In this document: positions 13,001 through 25,693 of the stretch, piece after piece | Numbering within the stretch: the first letter of the stretch is position 1 | Layout of the letters: each line of letters opens with the position of its first letter | NCBI GenBank assembly: GCA_028671895.1 | Contig: CM053810.1 | Coordinates: 66,341,501-66,405,500, forward strand | DNA from: Oenanthe sinensis | Lineage: Eukaryota; Streptophyta; Magnoliopsida; Apiales; Apiaceae | DNA length: 64,000 nt | Reading direction: 5' to 3' | Notes under the pieces: model-generated | Database searches by the model: none | Seen by the model: the letters and a program-made list of their open reading frames with translations, nothing else | What the model was told of the DNA's origin: nothing | Made by a program: the position numbers and the translations under genes

Positions 13001-14401
13001 CATCGGCCTTCAAAATATATGATGTTAATGAGCTGTTCCTTAAGTTCATCACCTTCTCAGCATCCTTCAGTGCAAGCTGAAACAAGTTACCATTAAGTTT
13101 AATCAGTACTTATTGCATTACTTTAGTTGGCAAAGGATACTTTTACTATAAAAACAAACAAAAGACATACTCCAGCATGTATCGTAGGATCAAGGCCACT
13201 TAATGGTCTATTTTCAGAATCCGATGATTGTCTTTGTACCAAGAATTGGCAGATTCTGTAACAAGTACAAGTTAAATTTACGTTAAGAGCAGAAGTATAT
13301 CCATGAGGAAGGCATTAAATATATAAAGACAAAGAAAGCATTGTGAACTTGTAATGATAAGACTCTACCTGATGTAAGCTGTGCATCGGTTATGAAGAAT
13401 GACAGGATCATTTGGTTTGATATTATAAGCTTTTGAGTAGCAATTGATTGCCTAACATAAAGCACGGTCTATCAGTGAAAAATATAAGATATTGGTAACA
13501 TGCAGAATTGCCATTTATATAACATGCCGAGCTTATTTCCTTGTCAGTACAAATACAAAATAAGAGAAACAATCATTGTAGCATCACTACACAGTTTGAA
13601 ATCACAATAGGCAATGAGCTATATAAGATTCGGATCTGTATAAATTTTTGCCAGTTTCTTGCGGAAAAAGAATTATAACAACACTAAGAAAGATTACGCT
13701 TGCATAATGCAGCTGCCAACTAGCAAACAACCCAATGCTTATAGATAGCTAAAAAAATACACAAAGAGAAGAAATGTTCCATTTAAAAGTGTTGATGACC
13801 TCTATATATTAAAGTTGAGAAGGTTAATTCACAAGCACATATAAGTGAAGCATTAACGTTAATATTGTAAAATGTAGACATGGATACCTAGAAGAATGTC
13901 AACATCTTGATTCGTAATTAGGACGGACGATATAATGAAGAAAAATCACTTGTATTAGACAACAAAAACCAAGTAAACCCAAAAAACAGAATGAATAGGC
14001 AGAAATCAAAAACAAGCCATTCCGTTATAGATAGTAAATGAGGATAAGAGAGCATAAGAGTCACCTCCTCGAAGCGATTAGCGCGGAAAGCTCTGTTTCC
14101 CATGTGCATAAGATCGTAGAGATGACTAAATCTTTCCCATGACATGCTTTCCTCTTCATTTTCCTACAACATAGATACAACTCAATTCAGTAGGTAAATT
14201 TTGTTTGTCAAGTAGGTAAGTTGAGCAGCTCCTCTAAATTCAATAATTATCTACACAGGCCAGCCTATTACAAAAATAAAATCAGCCAGTAGTAATAAAT
14301 AAAAAAAATGAGGATGATCAGTAAAAAAGAACCCAAAGGAAGTCTTGAACATCGTCGACTCCTTCCAAGCTGAATCCAGAAGACGAAGCTTCACTCGACA
14401 T
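7064..14401 (-). CDS. TPR-RING-LON domain protein, probable E3 ubiquitin ligase
   Basis: Eighteen exons splice in frame to 1449 nt (482 aa): 14401-14333, 14163-14065, 13451-13369, 13255-13171, 13076-12990, 12570-12509, 12347-12166, 12075-12015, 11338-11161, 10677-10639, 10513-10452, 10359-10323, 9475-9426, 9339-9270, 8698-8623, 7823-7744, 7645-7577, 7123-7064. All introns are GT-AG. Residues ~35-145 form TPR-like helices. A C3HC4 RING follows at ~191-231 (C-x2-C, then CGHSFCRSC, then CNRCPLC). A Lon-N domain starts near residue 260 (LIPLFVMDVVLPCQKL, FEARYRLM) and continues to about 450. This is the architecture of animal LONRF proteins and their plant homologues; RING proteins of this kind recruit E2 enzymes. 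Targets are unknown. No signal peptide or membrane segment, so probably cytosolic or nuclear. Large introns hold a possible SINE trace. Confidence 0.9.
8070..8220 (+). mobile_element. Possible SINE fragment inside an intron
   Basis: An intron of the TPR-RING-LON gene contains a B-box-like word (GTCTCGGGCTCGAGCCC, 8121-8137) in a locally GC-rich patch, unlike the AT-rich intron around it. Retroposed tRNA-derived SINEs commonly carry such a box. No tail or target duplication is clear. Confidence 0.3.
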
Positions 14402-17400
14402 TTTGTATGTAAGTGTGTATGTATAAAAACAAGAGAGATGATGATATAAACGCAAAGAGAGAGAGTTAGAGTAAAAGAGGGAACGACGTCGTTAAAGGAA
14501 GACAAGTATCGTGTGCTGCCCTGTATCCTTCATTGTATACACGGACCTCGTTCGTTTACGTCGTCGCTGATTTTACCACTCTCTCTCTCTCTAAACCCCC
14601 CTGGCTCCTCTTTTATTTATTTACTTATATATATATATATATGAATCAATCAGCTTTCTCTCTCTAGAAATGAGATTAGAAAGGTGGGTGTTATTTTAGA
14701 CCTTTCGTTCTCAAGCATTCAGACCTCAGGACGATGGTGGGTCCTACTAACTTACTTTTATACTCCCTCCTCCTGCTTAATTACCCAAATGTCACCGCTC
14801 CTCCTGCTTACTGCTTTCGGATTATTTCACTGCAAAATTACAGATTCTGACTGATCTCGAGAATTTTTTTGAACATATACTCATTTGTAAGGTTATAAGT
14901 CAAATTAGTCAAAAAAAAAAATTATATTTTTACACCATATATATCCATATTTATTTTCAATATATTTTTACTTTCTTATTCTCAAAGTTGACTTTTTTCC
15001 TTTATTAGTGAAAACTAATAAATTATATTATAAAAACAAACTAAAACTATAATTAGAATTTTTAATTTTAAAAAAGACATGGAGTATACATTTTAAAATG
15101 GAAAGAATACTTGATTAAAAATTACATAAGAAAAATATAAACAATGCAGAGAGTCCTTTTATTGAGTAGTATTCATCTGCATACACAAAAGATCCCGCAA
15201 GACAAAAGAAAGATGACCGTCTCGGTTAAAATTCCATGAAAACGGCAACGCCGACTACTGTCAAAACATAAGCAATGCAAACAACAAAACTATTGTATAT
15301 ACTTTCTCTTACACAAATTATTAGTGTATATACAATGCATGGCATTATCAGTTCAGGCTGCTGACTAGTACTGATTCATGTTGTAATTATTTCGGACAAA
15401 ATTTAATTTTACTCTTAATAAAATTTAACTTTGATTCAGCCTGAGCTCAATATTAATATTTCAATTAAGTTTTTCCTCTAACAATACATGTGTGAATATT
15501 TTAACGTACAATTAGTTATTTTTGATGAGTTCGATAAATTTTTACTGACTTCATTCTCATTAATAATAATACTTCACGTATCTGCAAAAAATTTCACCAA
15601 TTAAAAATTAGTTAACTCATCAAAAAATAATTGTTAGACTGTGCCTACGTACGCACACTAGAAATACGGTGCTCTTTTAACGTATTATGCATTTAAAAGC
15701 TATATATAGTTTTTAACGCTTCTCGTATTTTGGCAGCATAACCATGATTAGAAAATTGAACCGGATAGGAAGCAAGGCAGCAGGAGTGATTGAAGATAGA
15801 CCAAGAAATTATGATTAGTCTAAATTGGAATGGAGCCACGTTCCATCCATGACATCCACAATGTCAATGTTTTTTCTATTTCCTAGTGCTTTGGCAACAA
15901 GCTCAAAGACAACACGTACACCACCAACTCATTAACTACATTTTCTTCGTTATCTTCTTGATCCATTTTTCGACCATGTATGATCGATATAGATATAGAA
16001 ATACCTGTGTATGTACACACACGACCTACCACAGATCGATCAATGTTGTTGCCCCCTTATTTGTGTCAATATATATGTTGGTGATCAATTATTTGTTTGT
16101 TAGCCAACGTCTAAGCATAAGGTTTGTAAAAGAGGTTTATTCCTATGCGCCAATTTGCTAGCTAACCGCTGGATATACCATTTCATGACTATTCATCACT
16201 CCATTATTTCCTCTGCAGTCTAGTTAATTGTCCAACCATTTCTTTTCTTGAGTACGTACACACACCATTGTTTCCTCCTTTGCAATCTAGTTGTCTACCA
16301 TTCATCGCAAGCTAAGCTATCTATATCTTCTTGTTTTCGCACCCACGTCATTCTTCATGTATGCCTGTATTTCAGGGCGGCCATCAGATTTTCGGATCCA
16401 GGCAAAATTAGTTTTTAGGCCTAATTCATATATATTATGTATATTTTTCATAATTTATATAGAGGTAATTCGCTTATAGCTAGGACTACCCGCTGGAACA
16501 CCAAATTAAGATAAATGATATTTTCGGGATAGTTTTTTAATTTTTAAAAATAATTTATATTAGAATTGTGTTACTTGTGTATATTTTGTTTATTAAGAGA
16601 AGAAACATGACTTTGCACCCTTTTAAAATAAAATTTTAAAATAATATTTTCCCTGATTTCAAAAAAAAAAAAATGTGTTACTCCGCTTGTCTTTCTCTGA
16701 TTATTATTTATGTGACATATAACCTCTCATATATAATTATATTTTATAAGAATATAATATTACATTATTAATGTATATTTAAAATTATTTATATTAAATT
16801 CAATAAAATAATTATATTATAACCGGATATCTATCGGGAATGATCCAATTTAAATAATAAACGGCAAAAAAGAATCTAGCATTATTTGCCAACATAACGG
16901 GACACATGTCAAAAGGCCGAACATTATAAAATGGCGGCCGAATCTACGACTAAGCTGATCCTCAGAATACTAGATGATGGGAGCATTTTTAGTTCAAAAT
17001 ACTCTTTTATTATTATTTTTTTAAGTTTGTAAAAAATATATAAAAGCACAACGTAATAATTTACGAAAAAGGAAACTACCACTCACTTTCGCTCTACATA
17101 GAAACAAAGGAAAACATAAATTATCAGATTAAATTTTGTTTTAATTGTTTGGAAATATAAATTACGTTAATGCGGCATGTGTATCGGGTATTGGTGGACA
17201 GGAGACTTGTCTATCGTCCTAACTGTTACGGATCAGCTTATTTATGCCAAAACAACACTACCGCCGTATGATAATTATACTTATATACATACAGGATGTG
17301 ATTTGCGCCTGTGCCCGTATATAATTAAATTAATTGTTTAGTTGATTGGGTGAAATTAGCCGTTATTAGATGTTTTAGAACGAGTCCTAACTCATTTTTT

Positions 17401-18134
17401 TAATTTAATATAAAATAATAGATCTTACTACTTTATGATATAAATAGATATTATGAACTCCAACAATATTACTTGTATTCTTTTCTTGTTTTATATTTTA
17501 TTATTAAAAGTACTTTTTTATCATTAAAGATACATTATTCATAGAGAGAAAAATATAATGTTTTTAATATTTTATTATAAAATATTAGTTAGAACATGTT
17601 TAGGAAAAAGATGTGATTTCTTATAAATAAAGTTTGAAATGAAGAATCCTAGTAATTCGTCATGATATAAGGAACTAATAGAACATTATTGGAGGACATT
17701 TTTTTCTCTAATTCTTTAAATTTTGATTTAGATTCGTCATGCCTTAGTAGTTGACACTACCCTTGCACATATATACATATAAAGCACCCACACCCATATT
17801 ACATATTCAATGTTGTACAAACCCATTTAACCCATTTCAAACTAGCAACTTCTACTCAATTTATCTATGGATTACACTAAGAAAATGTCTTAAATCCAAA
17901 CATGAAAGTTTAAGTCCTCATGTCAAGGAACAACTTTCAATCGTTAGTTTCCGGAAATTACATCAAGAACATATATAAAATATGTCTCAAACTTTCCATT
18001 TTCTAACACTATTAGCTCAATACTAGAGCACGCCCCTGATAATTGTATCATTGTGCCTAGGTTGTGAGGGCTCTCAGCCATATGGATAGTTCAATGTGCT
18101 CATCGGCGCCTGACCATGAGATGTGGATCATCCA
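14402..18134. other. Gene-poor intergenic DNA
   Basis: The first ~200 bases form the promoter and 5' UTR of the TPR-RING-LON gene, with GA/CT-rich tracts near 14455 and 14579. Beyond that I see only short open frames without codon bias or recognisable domains (for example around 15886-16161 and 17751-17978), and I do not annotate them as genes. Confidence 0.5.
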
Positions 18135-18375
18135 AGGCACATTAGTATGGCTTAGTAATATAGATCTCTCGGGTTCAATTTCCTACAAAAGCAATTCGAA
18201 TTTAAGTGGGTGGACTTGGCGGTGAGATGTTGAGCTAATCATCCATTAGGAATCTGAGATTAGTCGAGGTGCGCGAAAATTGGTCCGGACACCTACTAAG
18301 ATAGGAAGTTATTGGAGTCGCTCTTAGAATCCTGAGTACGAAATCTCAACGTTTGAGCTTTAATAAAAAAAACAT
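18135..18375 (+). mobile_element. tRNA-derived SINE with Angio-type 3' domain
   Basis: A degenerate A box (TATGGCTTAGTAATATAG, about 18146) and a B box (GGGTTCAATTTC, about 18171) are followed by the segment TAGTCGAGGTGCGCG at 18262-18276 and then GGTCCGGACACC. The last two words belong to the conserved 3' 'Angio' domain shared by several angiosperm SINE families (Au-like). An A-rich stretch at about 18363-18372 may be the tail. The sequence is diverged, so the insertion is old. Boundaries are approximate. Confidence 0.65.
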
Positions 18376-19887
18376 GATACATATTTCATTATTATTGATA
18401 ACATAGGGTATGTTGGATTATTATATATAAATAATTTATAAATTTAAAAACATATATATATTTTATTTTATAAAAAAGGACAAATAGAACTGTTGATCGA
18501 AGAATTTGGTAACAAGTGATTATATGAGGTCTATCGTCATAATAAAGATTCAGGGTTGTATTTTTTACTTGAAAAGTCGTTAGAGTGTGGTGGTGGTTGA
18601 ATATTAGAGGCCGAGATTGCTAGTATTTTTTAGTTGATAGCGGCTCTCAACGTCCAATCCTAACAATGTGGCTACGTATTCATATTTATAATAGGGGATT
18701 AAGCACACGTAATTCTTGCTGAAATAGAGACATCATAGAAAAAAGACAAGAGAAACATACTTAGAAGAGGTCTCCACATTAAGGATTGTTTGGGTAGATC
18801 AAATCCAAGTATAAGGCCCAAAAACTTCATGAATCCGACATTGACCCAGAAATCGTGAGTTCTAGTCGGTCCATTACAACTATTTCCCGGATACCTTGAA
18901 TGGAGGGCAACACTAGATCCATCTCGAATGTATAACGTATCATAAGCCCCCAGACGAGGGCAATCCGCCTGAGTACAGAGAAAGTATATTCCAAGACAAG
19001 ATTAGAAACATACCATAACTCATTTATGAGGGTAATCCGAGAAATATGAAGGTATGACCTTCAATTGACATTGACAGAAATAAATGATGAAGAACTTTCA
19101 AATTAATCATGCAGGGAACATGACCTTCAATAACAGTGACAATAATCCACCCGAACAACTATAAATTCACCCCAATAGATACCAGCTCACCACAAATAAC
19201 ATATGCTGAAATTTGGGCATAAAAAGAACAATATACTCTTATGAGTAATAATTATTTTGGTGACAATATTTATTAACGTGAGATTAGGAAGAACAGTCGT
19301 TCTTCATTAATAAAAAGTACAGAATTATGATTGTGTATATTAGAAAATATAACGTAATTATATTATACCGTTTGCACATTACAATCTACGTATTTTTTTT
19401 TATTGGTTAAAATCTATTTTTTTTAATTGGATGGGAACAGTGTTTCTATCTGTTGCTAGTAATCATAGAATGGAAATTTAGCTGAAGCAGTGACGTGGTT
19501 GGGATTGCCTTCATGACAGCCAGCTTGTAAAAAGGTTCTTTTTTTTTTGTCAGATTCTAAACAGGTATTTAGTTACTTTTAAAAGCAGTTTTTTGAAAAA
19601 ATATTTTTATTCAAAAGCTACTCTAAACAAGGTCTTCCATATTTTTGAAAAAATATTATTTTTCAATTTTTATAAAAAATAATTATAAGTTTTATTATTA
19701 AATTATTTTAAAAATATTATTTTTTATATTATATTTCAAAACATACACAAAGAAAAAATATCAAATTCTAACCGTATTTTTTTCAATAATATTTTTTAAC
19801 AGCACAATAATTTAAAATAACAATTTGAAACAGAGCTTTTGACCGGCCTATTCCTTTACGTTATCACTATATTTTAATTTCTAATTA
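18376..19887. other. Intergenic DNA, no gene seen
   Basis: No exon supported on either strand. The part around 18700-19200 is less AT-rich than its surroundings and may be a decayed repeat, but I cannot name it. Confidence 0.4.
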
Positions 19888-20012
19888 CAGTAAAAACTCG
19901 ATAAATGAATATTCGATAAATAAATAACATTGTCAAATTAATAATTTTTTCCCGAATCTCGGTTAATGAATATAATTTTCCGATCATGATCGTATTCATT
20001 TATCAGGTTTAA
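19888..20012. mobile_element. Short Emigrant-related MITE remnant
   Basis: The left end CAGTAAAAACTCGATAAATG (from 19888) is mirrored on the right as ATTAAACCTGATAAATG on the minus strand, ending near 20012. The TIRs resemble, with substitutions, those of the element at 6050-6662. At about 125 bp it is a minimal, diverged copy. Confidence 0.55.
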
Positions 20013-21202
20013 TTATATGCGAGTAAATGGAATAACCCTGTAGAAGAATTTATACGGGTGTTGTTTATTAGCCTACTAGCCTATAACCAGTGCAAAACAC
20101 GAAAGTAGAGTAATAAATAATATATTATATATTTTAAATGAATTAAATATTTAATTTAACTATTTATATTATTAATATTTTTTATGTAATGTTGTACATG
20201 AGATAAATTATTTTTGAATCATATATATATTATGTGTTTAAATTCTCTTTTGTTATATATTTATATTAATTAACATAGATTAATAACCCGTGCAAAACAT
20301 TATTAAATTTTTATTAATAAAAAGAGTTTCGAATATATTAGAAAATATTTTAATTAAAATTTAAATAAAAGAGTATGTTTTAATATATATAAAATATTAA
20401 TATAATTTTAATATTTAAAAAATTTTATTATGAAATTGCAATTTTAAATAAATTAAAGTGTTTGAGCGATGTGAAAATTGAAACATGCTATTAGATGTGA
20501 GTACAACTCTATATTCTAAATAAAAAAAAATTCGTTTAGAGTAATATAATATAAAAGTATATATAATATAAATAGAGTACAATAATAAAATTTAATTAAT
20601 ATAAATAAAATAATATTATTATTTTAATATTCATAAAATTTAATTAATAAATTATGATATTAAATAAATTAATTAAAGAGGTTGACTAATGAGAAATTAA
20701 AACATGGTTGTTTATTGATTAAAAGAATGAGTTTGAAATTGAATAAAAGACACACATGTTGAAGTTGAGTGAGATATAAAAGGACCACACGACGGACCAA
20801 ACATTTGTGATATGAGCTGAACAGACTTTAGCTGGCCCAGTAGGTTGATTGGACCCAATCCATCAGCCCACTTTACAATTTGCAATTAAAATTTTTATCA
20901 GAAGATAAAATAATGAGTTTCTGTAGTCTGTACTATAAATATTTAATAAAATTAAGAAATGGATATTTTTCTTCAAAAAAATAAAATAGAAATTTAATAA
21001 AGACACAGAAAATAAAGAAAGAAGAGTGGGACGATTTCGCAGGTCAGCCCTTTGTTTCATTCATCCTGCAATTTGCAAACCAAAAAAAATTAAAAGTAAC
21101 TCAAGTTTCGCTTTTCGTTTTCGATTATTTTATTTTTTTGTTTAGGAAAGTGTTTATATTTCTAAAAATCAATATATACGAATGATGCATAAATGAAACA
21201 AA
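20013..21202. other. Very AT-rich intergenic DNA and 5' flank
   Basis: Mostly A/T words such as AATAATATTATTAT, with no coding signal. The last few hundred bases must include the promoter of the plus-strand gene starting at 21203. Confidence 0.45.
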
Positions 21203-22028
21203 ATGGCAACAATTGAAATTGAGGAAGAAGAAGATGAAGAAGAAAAACAAGCAACTGAAATACCCCTTGTACCCCAAAGCTTAATTAAATCAACTTCCTC
21301 TGTTCATAATCATAATCATAATCTTAATGATAATTATTTTCATCCGTATGAGACTAGCAGCTCCACCAGAATGATTAACATTTTCCCTCCCAGTAACCAT
21401 GAAAATCTTCGTCCTCAACAATCTCTACATGACCAGGATTCTGAGGTTTCCGTTTCGCCTGGAGCTGAATTGCCTGTAAATGTAGTGGCGGATACGTGGT
21501 GGGATATAGGGTTTAATTATTTACGGTGCAAGGTTTATTGTGTTGTTTCCAGGCTTTATGATCATCATTCCTCAGGGTTTTGCTCTCGGGCGGTGAGTGT
21601 TGCGGGGGCTGCAATGCTGGTGGCATTGTGGTATTTGAGGGTGCAGAAGCAGCGAAGGCGGAGGATCATGCATAAACAAAGTCGAGATCAATTGATCGGT
21701 GTCATTAAAGACAAAGACGAGGTTGGTTTTTGTTTTCATAGAATTGCTGTGAAGGTGTTTGTTGAAATGTCCCAACTAACTACGGCTAAACCTCGCTATA
21801 TGAATAAAATTTATCAGATTATCCATTTATTGAGGTTAAAAATGGACTCTTCTTATTATCATCGTTGGAACTGGGAAAAATTATTCATTTGACGAGTTTT
21901 ATTTATTTATCGAGGTTCTTATATAACTTTTGTTTGTGCAGAAGATTAGCACATTACTGCGACAAGTTGCGCAGATGAATGAGATATTGCTGGGATTATA
22001 CCCCACCAAAGGGCGCCCAACGACATGA
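21203..22028 (+). CDS. Small single-pass membrane protein, possibly ATI-like
   Basis: Two exons, 21203-21721 and 21942-22028, join GAG to AAG across a GT-AG intron and give a 200-aa protein. Reading through the intron would instead give a false 229-aa product. The N-terminus is strongly acidic (IEIEEEEDEEE, residues 4-14), followed by a His/Asn-rich polar region, a TWWDIG motif at ~98-103, one hydrophobic segment at ~129-146 (VSVAGAAMLVALWYL), a basic cluster QKQRRRRIMHK and an amphipathic C-terminal helix containing KISTLLRQVAQMNEILL. The order acidic region, Trp pair, single membrane segment, basic patch and short helix resembles ATG8-interacting (ATI) proteins and related plant tail-region membrane proteins. 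I infer this from layout only; a specific function is not established. Confidence 0.75.
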
Positions 22029-24282
22029 AGATTGTGGTATATTTTGCAGGCTTTGGGGATACGCGGTATGCCTGTGTTTGAACTGTATTATTTGTGCACC
22101 ATTCATATCTGCACTTAATGGCAACAAGAAGGGGAATATCTTATGTGCCTAGTTTGTTGATAAACTATTTTTTATGCACAACTACTTGTTAGCTCAACAG
22201 TTCACTCCATTTCTCCATATATGAAGAATTGAAGACACCCTTTTCCAAAAATAATACTAACAGGGGAAGATTTTAAACATCGTAGTCGCATATTCATTTC
22301 CAAGAATAATAACAGGGGAAGTGTCGGAAACAACCTTATAAATGTTCCTAAGATCTGAATACGTTTAATCCTTGAAGAACCGGTACATTATTAGCGAGAA
22401 AATAACCCGTATGATTATTTTAGTAGTCTCGTTTGGTTTAACAAATCATGATTACAGATTAATATTTTTACCTGGAGGTATGTGTGTTTCAAATGCTAGC
22501 TGCCATTTTTAGAATTATGCTACTTAAAGTACAACAATATATTGAAAATACGAGTTCCACCTTAATCGAAAGTTGAACAACCAAATAAGTTGAGCCTTTG
22601 CCAACTAATAATGCATTGGACTAAAAGAATCACACTGCAACTATATATCTATCTATGTACTTGCTCTTCGTTAAATATGGATGCATCATCTTCCACATGG
22701 AGAGGTTGCTTTAACACCTCTGCGATTTAATGCGTTGGGACCTTAGCTGGTAAAACTAATTGTTTGGGACCTTGTTGGCTTGTTGGTATGTATACTAATA
22801 TTATGAGCAATCAAACAATATAAGAAGAAATGTATTTTGGTGCTTAACTTGAAAAACCAGTATCACAAGTAGTTAACATTTTCAAATTTGTTAAAAACAT
22901 TTACAAATATTGGTATCGTGCTGCGGGGTATCTGAGGAGTCACGCACGCAACAGACAACATACCGGTAAACTTGAAAGAACTAGTAGTTAAATAAAAATC
23001 GCTGAAAGAGATACCAAGCAGAACAATGCATACACCTTGGGTTTTTGAGGATTTACACACCCAGCAGACAATGTACTGGTATACTTGAATGAAAATTGCT
23101 GAAAGAGATCCAAGTAGAACAGTGTAACACCTTGAAAGAATAACTGATTGATTGAAAATTTTGTCTGAGATCCAAGTATCACAACACAACACGCCTGCGG
23201 ATGAATGAATGCCATGACAGGTTACTCCTTTCTATTGCTGGTTTTTTGGTGAAATGTGTCTATACACATATTAGATGCAAATATACATGTATATGATATG
23301 AATAATGAATTTTTTATCAAAATAGAAAATGCCATTTGTGGAATCATGCGACATTTATAAGCTTCTTCTTCCCTTTCTCTCCAAATCATCCCACTTTTGG
23401 GTGTAAGGTTTTGGAGGAAATATTTGGGAACATGACAGAAAGAAGATAAAGTTCCAATCTTTTCCTTTCCCCCTCTCCGTTCTAAAACCTAGAAACATAT
23501 CAACTTGATGGCACACTATAGAAGAGACAAAACTGCTCATGTTCACCCCTACACAAACCAATCAACACATAACACAGAGACACTATAGTGAAAAACAAAA
23601 AAGAACTATGGTCACTGCTACCCGTTCTCAAACCAAACAATATGAAACGATAAAATGCAAATCAATCTGATCAGTTAAACATTTTGAGAAAACATGTGAT
23701 TAAGAAACAAAGGGCTGAAATGTAGTGTGAAAACTGTCCACAACATCATTTTCGCTTTAATCAGTTTCTCCTCGTATATCATTAACTTAGTCCGTATTCA
23801 AAGTATCAGCTGCCATGAGAGAAATGCTACATAGTATGATAGTGAGGGTGAGTTCTTTGCTGTATACATAACCCTGACATACTAATAAGCAATAAAGAGC
23901 TGAACTTCATTAAAAACCTATACTTTAGGTTATGCAGGTTCAAAGTTATTTTATTCACTAAATGATGCCAGGACGGGTAAAAGAGTAAAATGACATCAAA
24001 TGGCTATAAGAGGAAATGCTATTGATGTAGTATCTAGAAATAATTTGAGCAAGGCTGATGAACAAAATTCCTTACTATACCTTTTTTATTATGTTTTAAT
24101 GAACAAATATTCTGATTAGCTAATTTATTAAAAAACAATTAATTCTATCCTTTAAAGAAAGTGAACTGCATAAAGAACAAACTTCGACTGTAATGAAAGT
24201 AAATTCTTAATGTGAATGAATGTAATAGATTGAATGTAATAGATTACCTAAAGATAATCTTTGGTTGAAGATAGCTTACAAG
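22029..24282. other. Intergenic DNA with a diverged tandem duplication
   Basis: Between two convergent genes. It contains both 3' UTRs and the tandem duplication listed at 22934-23132. No exon is supported. Confidence 0.5.
22934..23132. repeat. Diverged tandem duplication, two units
   Basis: Unit A (22934-23038) and unit B (23048-23132) share the ordered words CAGACAA, ACTTGAA, GCTGAAAGAGAT, CAAG, AGAACA and ACACCTT. Unit A carries about 20 extra bases. Open frames across it are short and have no domain. Confidence 0.65.
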
Positions 24283-25656
24283 CTAGCCTTTTGATCCACT
24301 ATTTTTATGTGCTGAATGTCTAATATCAAATTGATCTACATACTCCAAAGGAGTGACCGACTCATTTCTAGTTCTCTTGATCTTTGGGCTCAACAAACCC
24401 CTATGCCTAAAACCATAAAGCTTGATAACCTGGTTGTCAGCAAAATTAAACGCCCTCTCCATACTTTTCAAGCACTTGTCAACTGCGTAATCCCCATAGC
24501 TCCCACAAGGTTTGCAACCCACAAAATGTGTGACAAACGGCCACCTCTCATCGCCCAGTCCCGGATGATACTTTTCAATCATCTCTTCATACCTATCCAC
24601 CAACCCTTGCCAAAATCCATGCAAATAATAAGAATTCTCAACAAACACTTTATTCATCCACTTGTCCTTCTGTGAAATCAACAAGTATATCAACGCCGAC
24701 TGATCATCAGCCTCAAACGCAGGTCTCCCCTTCAAATTCGCCGTCAAAACTCTCCCTGCCTCATCACGAATGGGACCTTTCGGACCCATTGGAGCCCAAA
24801 CATCCAACAAATCCAAGGACCACTGACAATTCCTAAACAAAAAACTCCCGGTATTCAACGCAATCCATGATTTCTGATTAAACAACAAATCAGGGTACCC
24901 ATGAATCACCATATTATAAGCCTCATACTTACTATACGGAATCTCAAACACCATATCAGTAAACCAAGCATCACTATCCATCCACCAAATCCATTCCACT
25001 TCAGGATGAGACAACATTAACTTGCGAATCAACGGCAATTTAGCCCAATAACCAGCTAACTCCTTATCCAAATGAGCCATATTATACACAATCTCAATAC
25101 CATGTATCCTACAATAATCAATCTTATTCTTAATAGCTTTCAACAAATAATGATCCCCAATTGGGTTATCACAAGGCCCAGGTGGTGAGCCAGTAACAAG
25201 CATAATTCTCGGCTTCCCATTAACCCGGTTTGAAAATTCCGGGTTTTTCTTCAACCACATTCTCCTATCAACATTCCAAGATTTAATCTTGGGTCCAAGA
25301 CTATAAGTCTCATTAATCCCCATATCAGCTTGTTGCTCAACCGGGTCGGAAGCATCATTCGGGTCATACCCGGACCGGATCTCAGCCAAGATCCGATTGG
25401 TTTCTTCAATGAGATTCTGATCATCCAATTCAGAGTCAGCAACAAGATTGCCAAGACCAATAGTGCCACGTAGGACAAGAATAGTAACAAAGCCACATAG
25501 GATAGTGATTTTAATGTTGTTGAAGGTTTTGTGGATCTGACGGTTGCGAGGATTAATTGGGCGCCTGACGGCGGAGCTATTTGTTGCGGCGGTGGTGACG
25601 GTGGGTAAGTGAGTTGAACTCGCTCGTTTCTGAGCCGCGAATAATTCACCCACCAT
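24283..25656 (-). CDS. XXT5: Xyloglucan 6-xylosyltransferase, XXT5-like (GT34)
   Basis: A 457-aa type II Golgi membrane protein encoded by one exon. A short cytosolic N-terminus is followed by one membrane anchor (NIKITILCGFVTILVLRG, about residues 47-65), a stem, and a GT34 catalytic domain with PRIMLVTGSPPGPCDNP, GDHYLLKAIKNKIDYC, the metal-binding DSD in WWMDSDAWFTD, FEADDQSALIYLL and THFVGCKPCGSYGDY. The wording of anchor and stem (KTFNNIKITILCGF, IIEETNRILAEIRS-like) fits the XXT3/4/5 branch rather than XXT1/2. XXT proteins transfer xylose from UDP-xylose to the glucan backbone of xyloglucan in the Golgi. The start was set at MVGELF (25656): an in-frame Met 40 codons upstream would translate an AT microsatellite into an Ile-Tyr repeat, which is implausible. 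Confidence 0.93.
   Translation of the reverse strand: MVGELFAAQKRASSTHLPTVTTAATNSSAVRRPINPRNRQIHKTFNNIKITILCGFVTILVLRGTIGLGNLVADSELDDQNLIEETNRILAEIRSGYDPNDASDPVEQQADMGINETYSLGPKIKSWNVDRRMWLKKNPEFSNRVNGKPRIMLVTGSPPGPCDNPIGDHYLLKAIKNKIDYCRIHGIEIVYNMAHLDKELAGYWAKLPLIRKLMLSHPEVEWIWWMDSDAWFTDMVFEIPYSKYEAYNMVIHGYPDLLFNQKSWIALNTGSFLFRNCQWSLDLLDVWAPMGPKGPIRDEAGRVLTANLKGRPAFEADDQSALIYLLISQKDKWMNKVFVENSYYLHGFWQGLVDRYEEMIEKYHPGLGDERWPFVTHFVGCKPCGSYGDYAVDKCLKSMERAFNFADNQVIKLYGFRHRGLLSPKIKRTRNESVTPLEYVDQFDIRHSAHKNSGSKG

Positions 25657-25659
<3 letters not shown>

Positions 25660-25691
<32 letters not shown>
25660..25691. repeat. (AT)n microsatellite in the XXT5-like leader
   Basis: About 30 bases of alternating AT begin only a few bases upstream of the chosen start codon of the xylosyltransferase gene, so they lie in its 5' UTR. 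Confidence 0.9.

Positions 25692-25693
<2 letters not shown>

Noticed and set aside
15886..16479. Two plus-strand open frames with hydrophobic translations
   Set aside because: Composition reflects T/A-rich intergenic DNA; no splice partners and no family resemblance.
21203..21892. Unspliced 229-codon reading of the ATI-like gene
   Set aside because: The C-terminal part runs into an intron; the spliced end gives a conserved-looking amphipathic helix (KISTLLRQVAQMNEILL) instead.
22863..23215. Overlapping minus-strand open frames of 75-109 codons
   Set aside because: They overlap in different frames over the diverged tandem duplication and have no domain or codon bias; chance reading of repeat DNA.
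24316..24675. Plus-strand open frame of 119 codons
   Set aside because: It lies antisense within the XXT5-like coding region and is its shadow.
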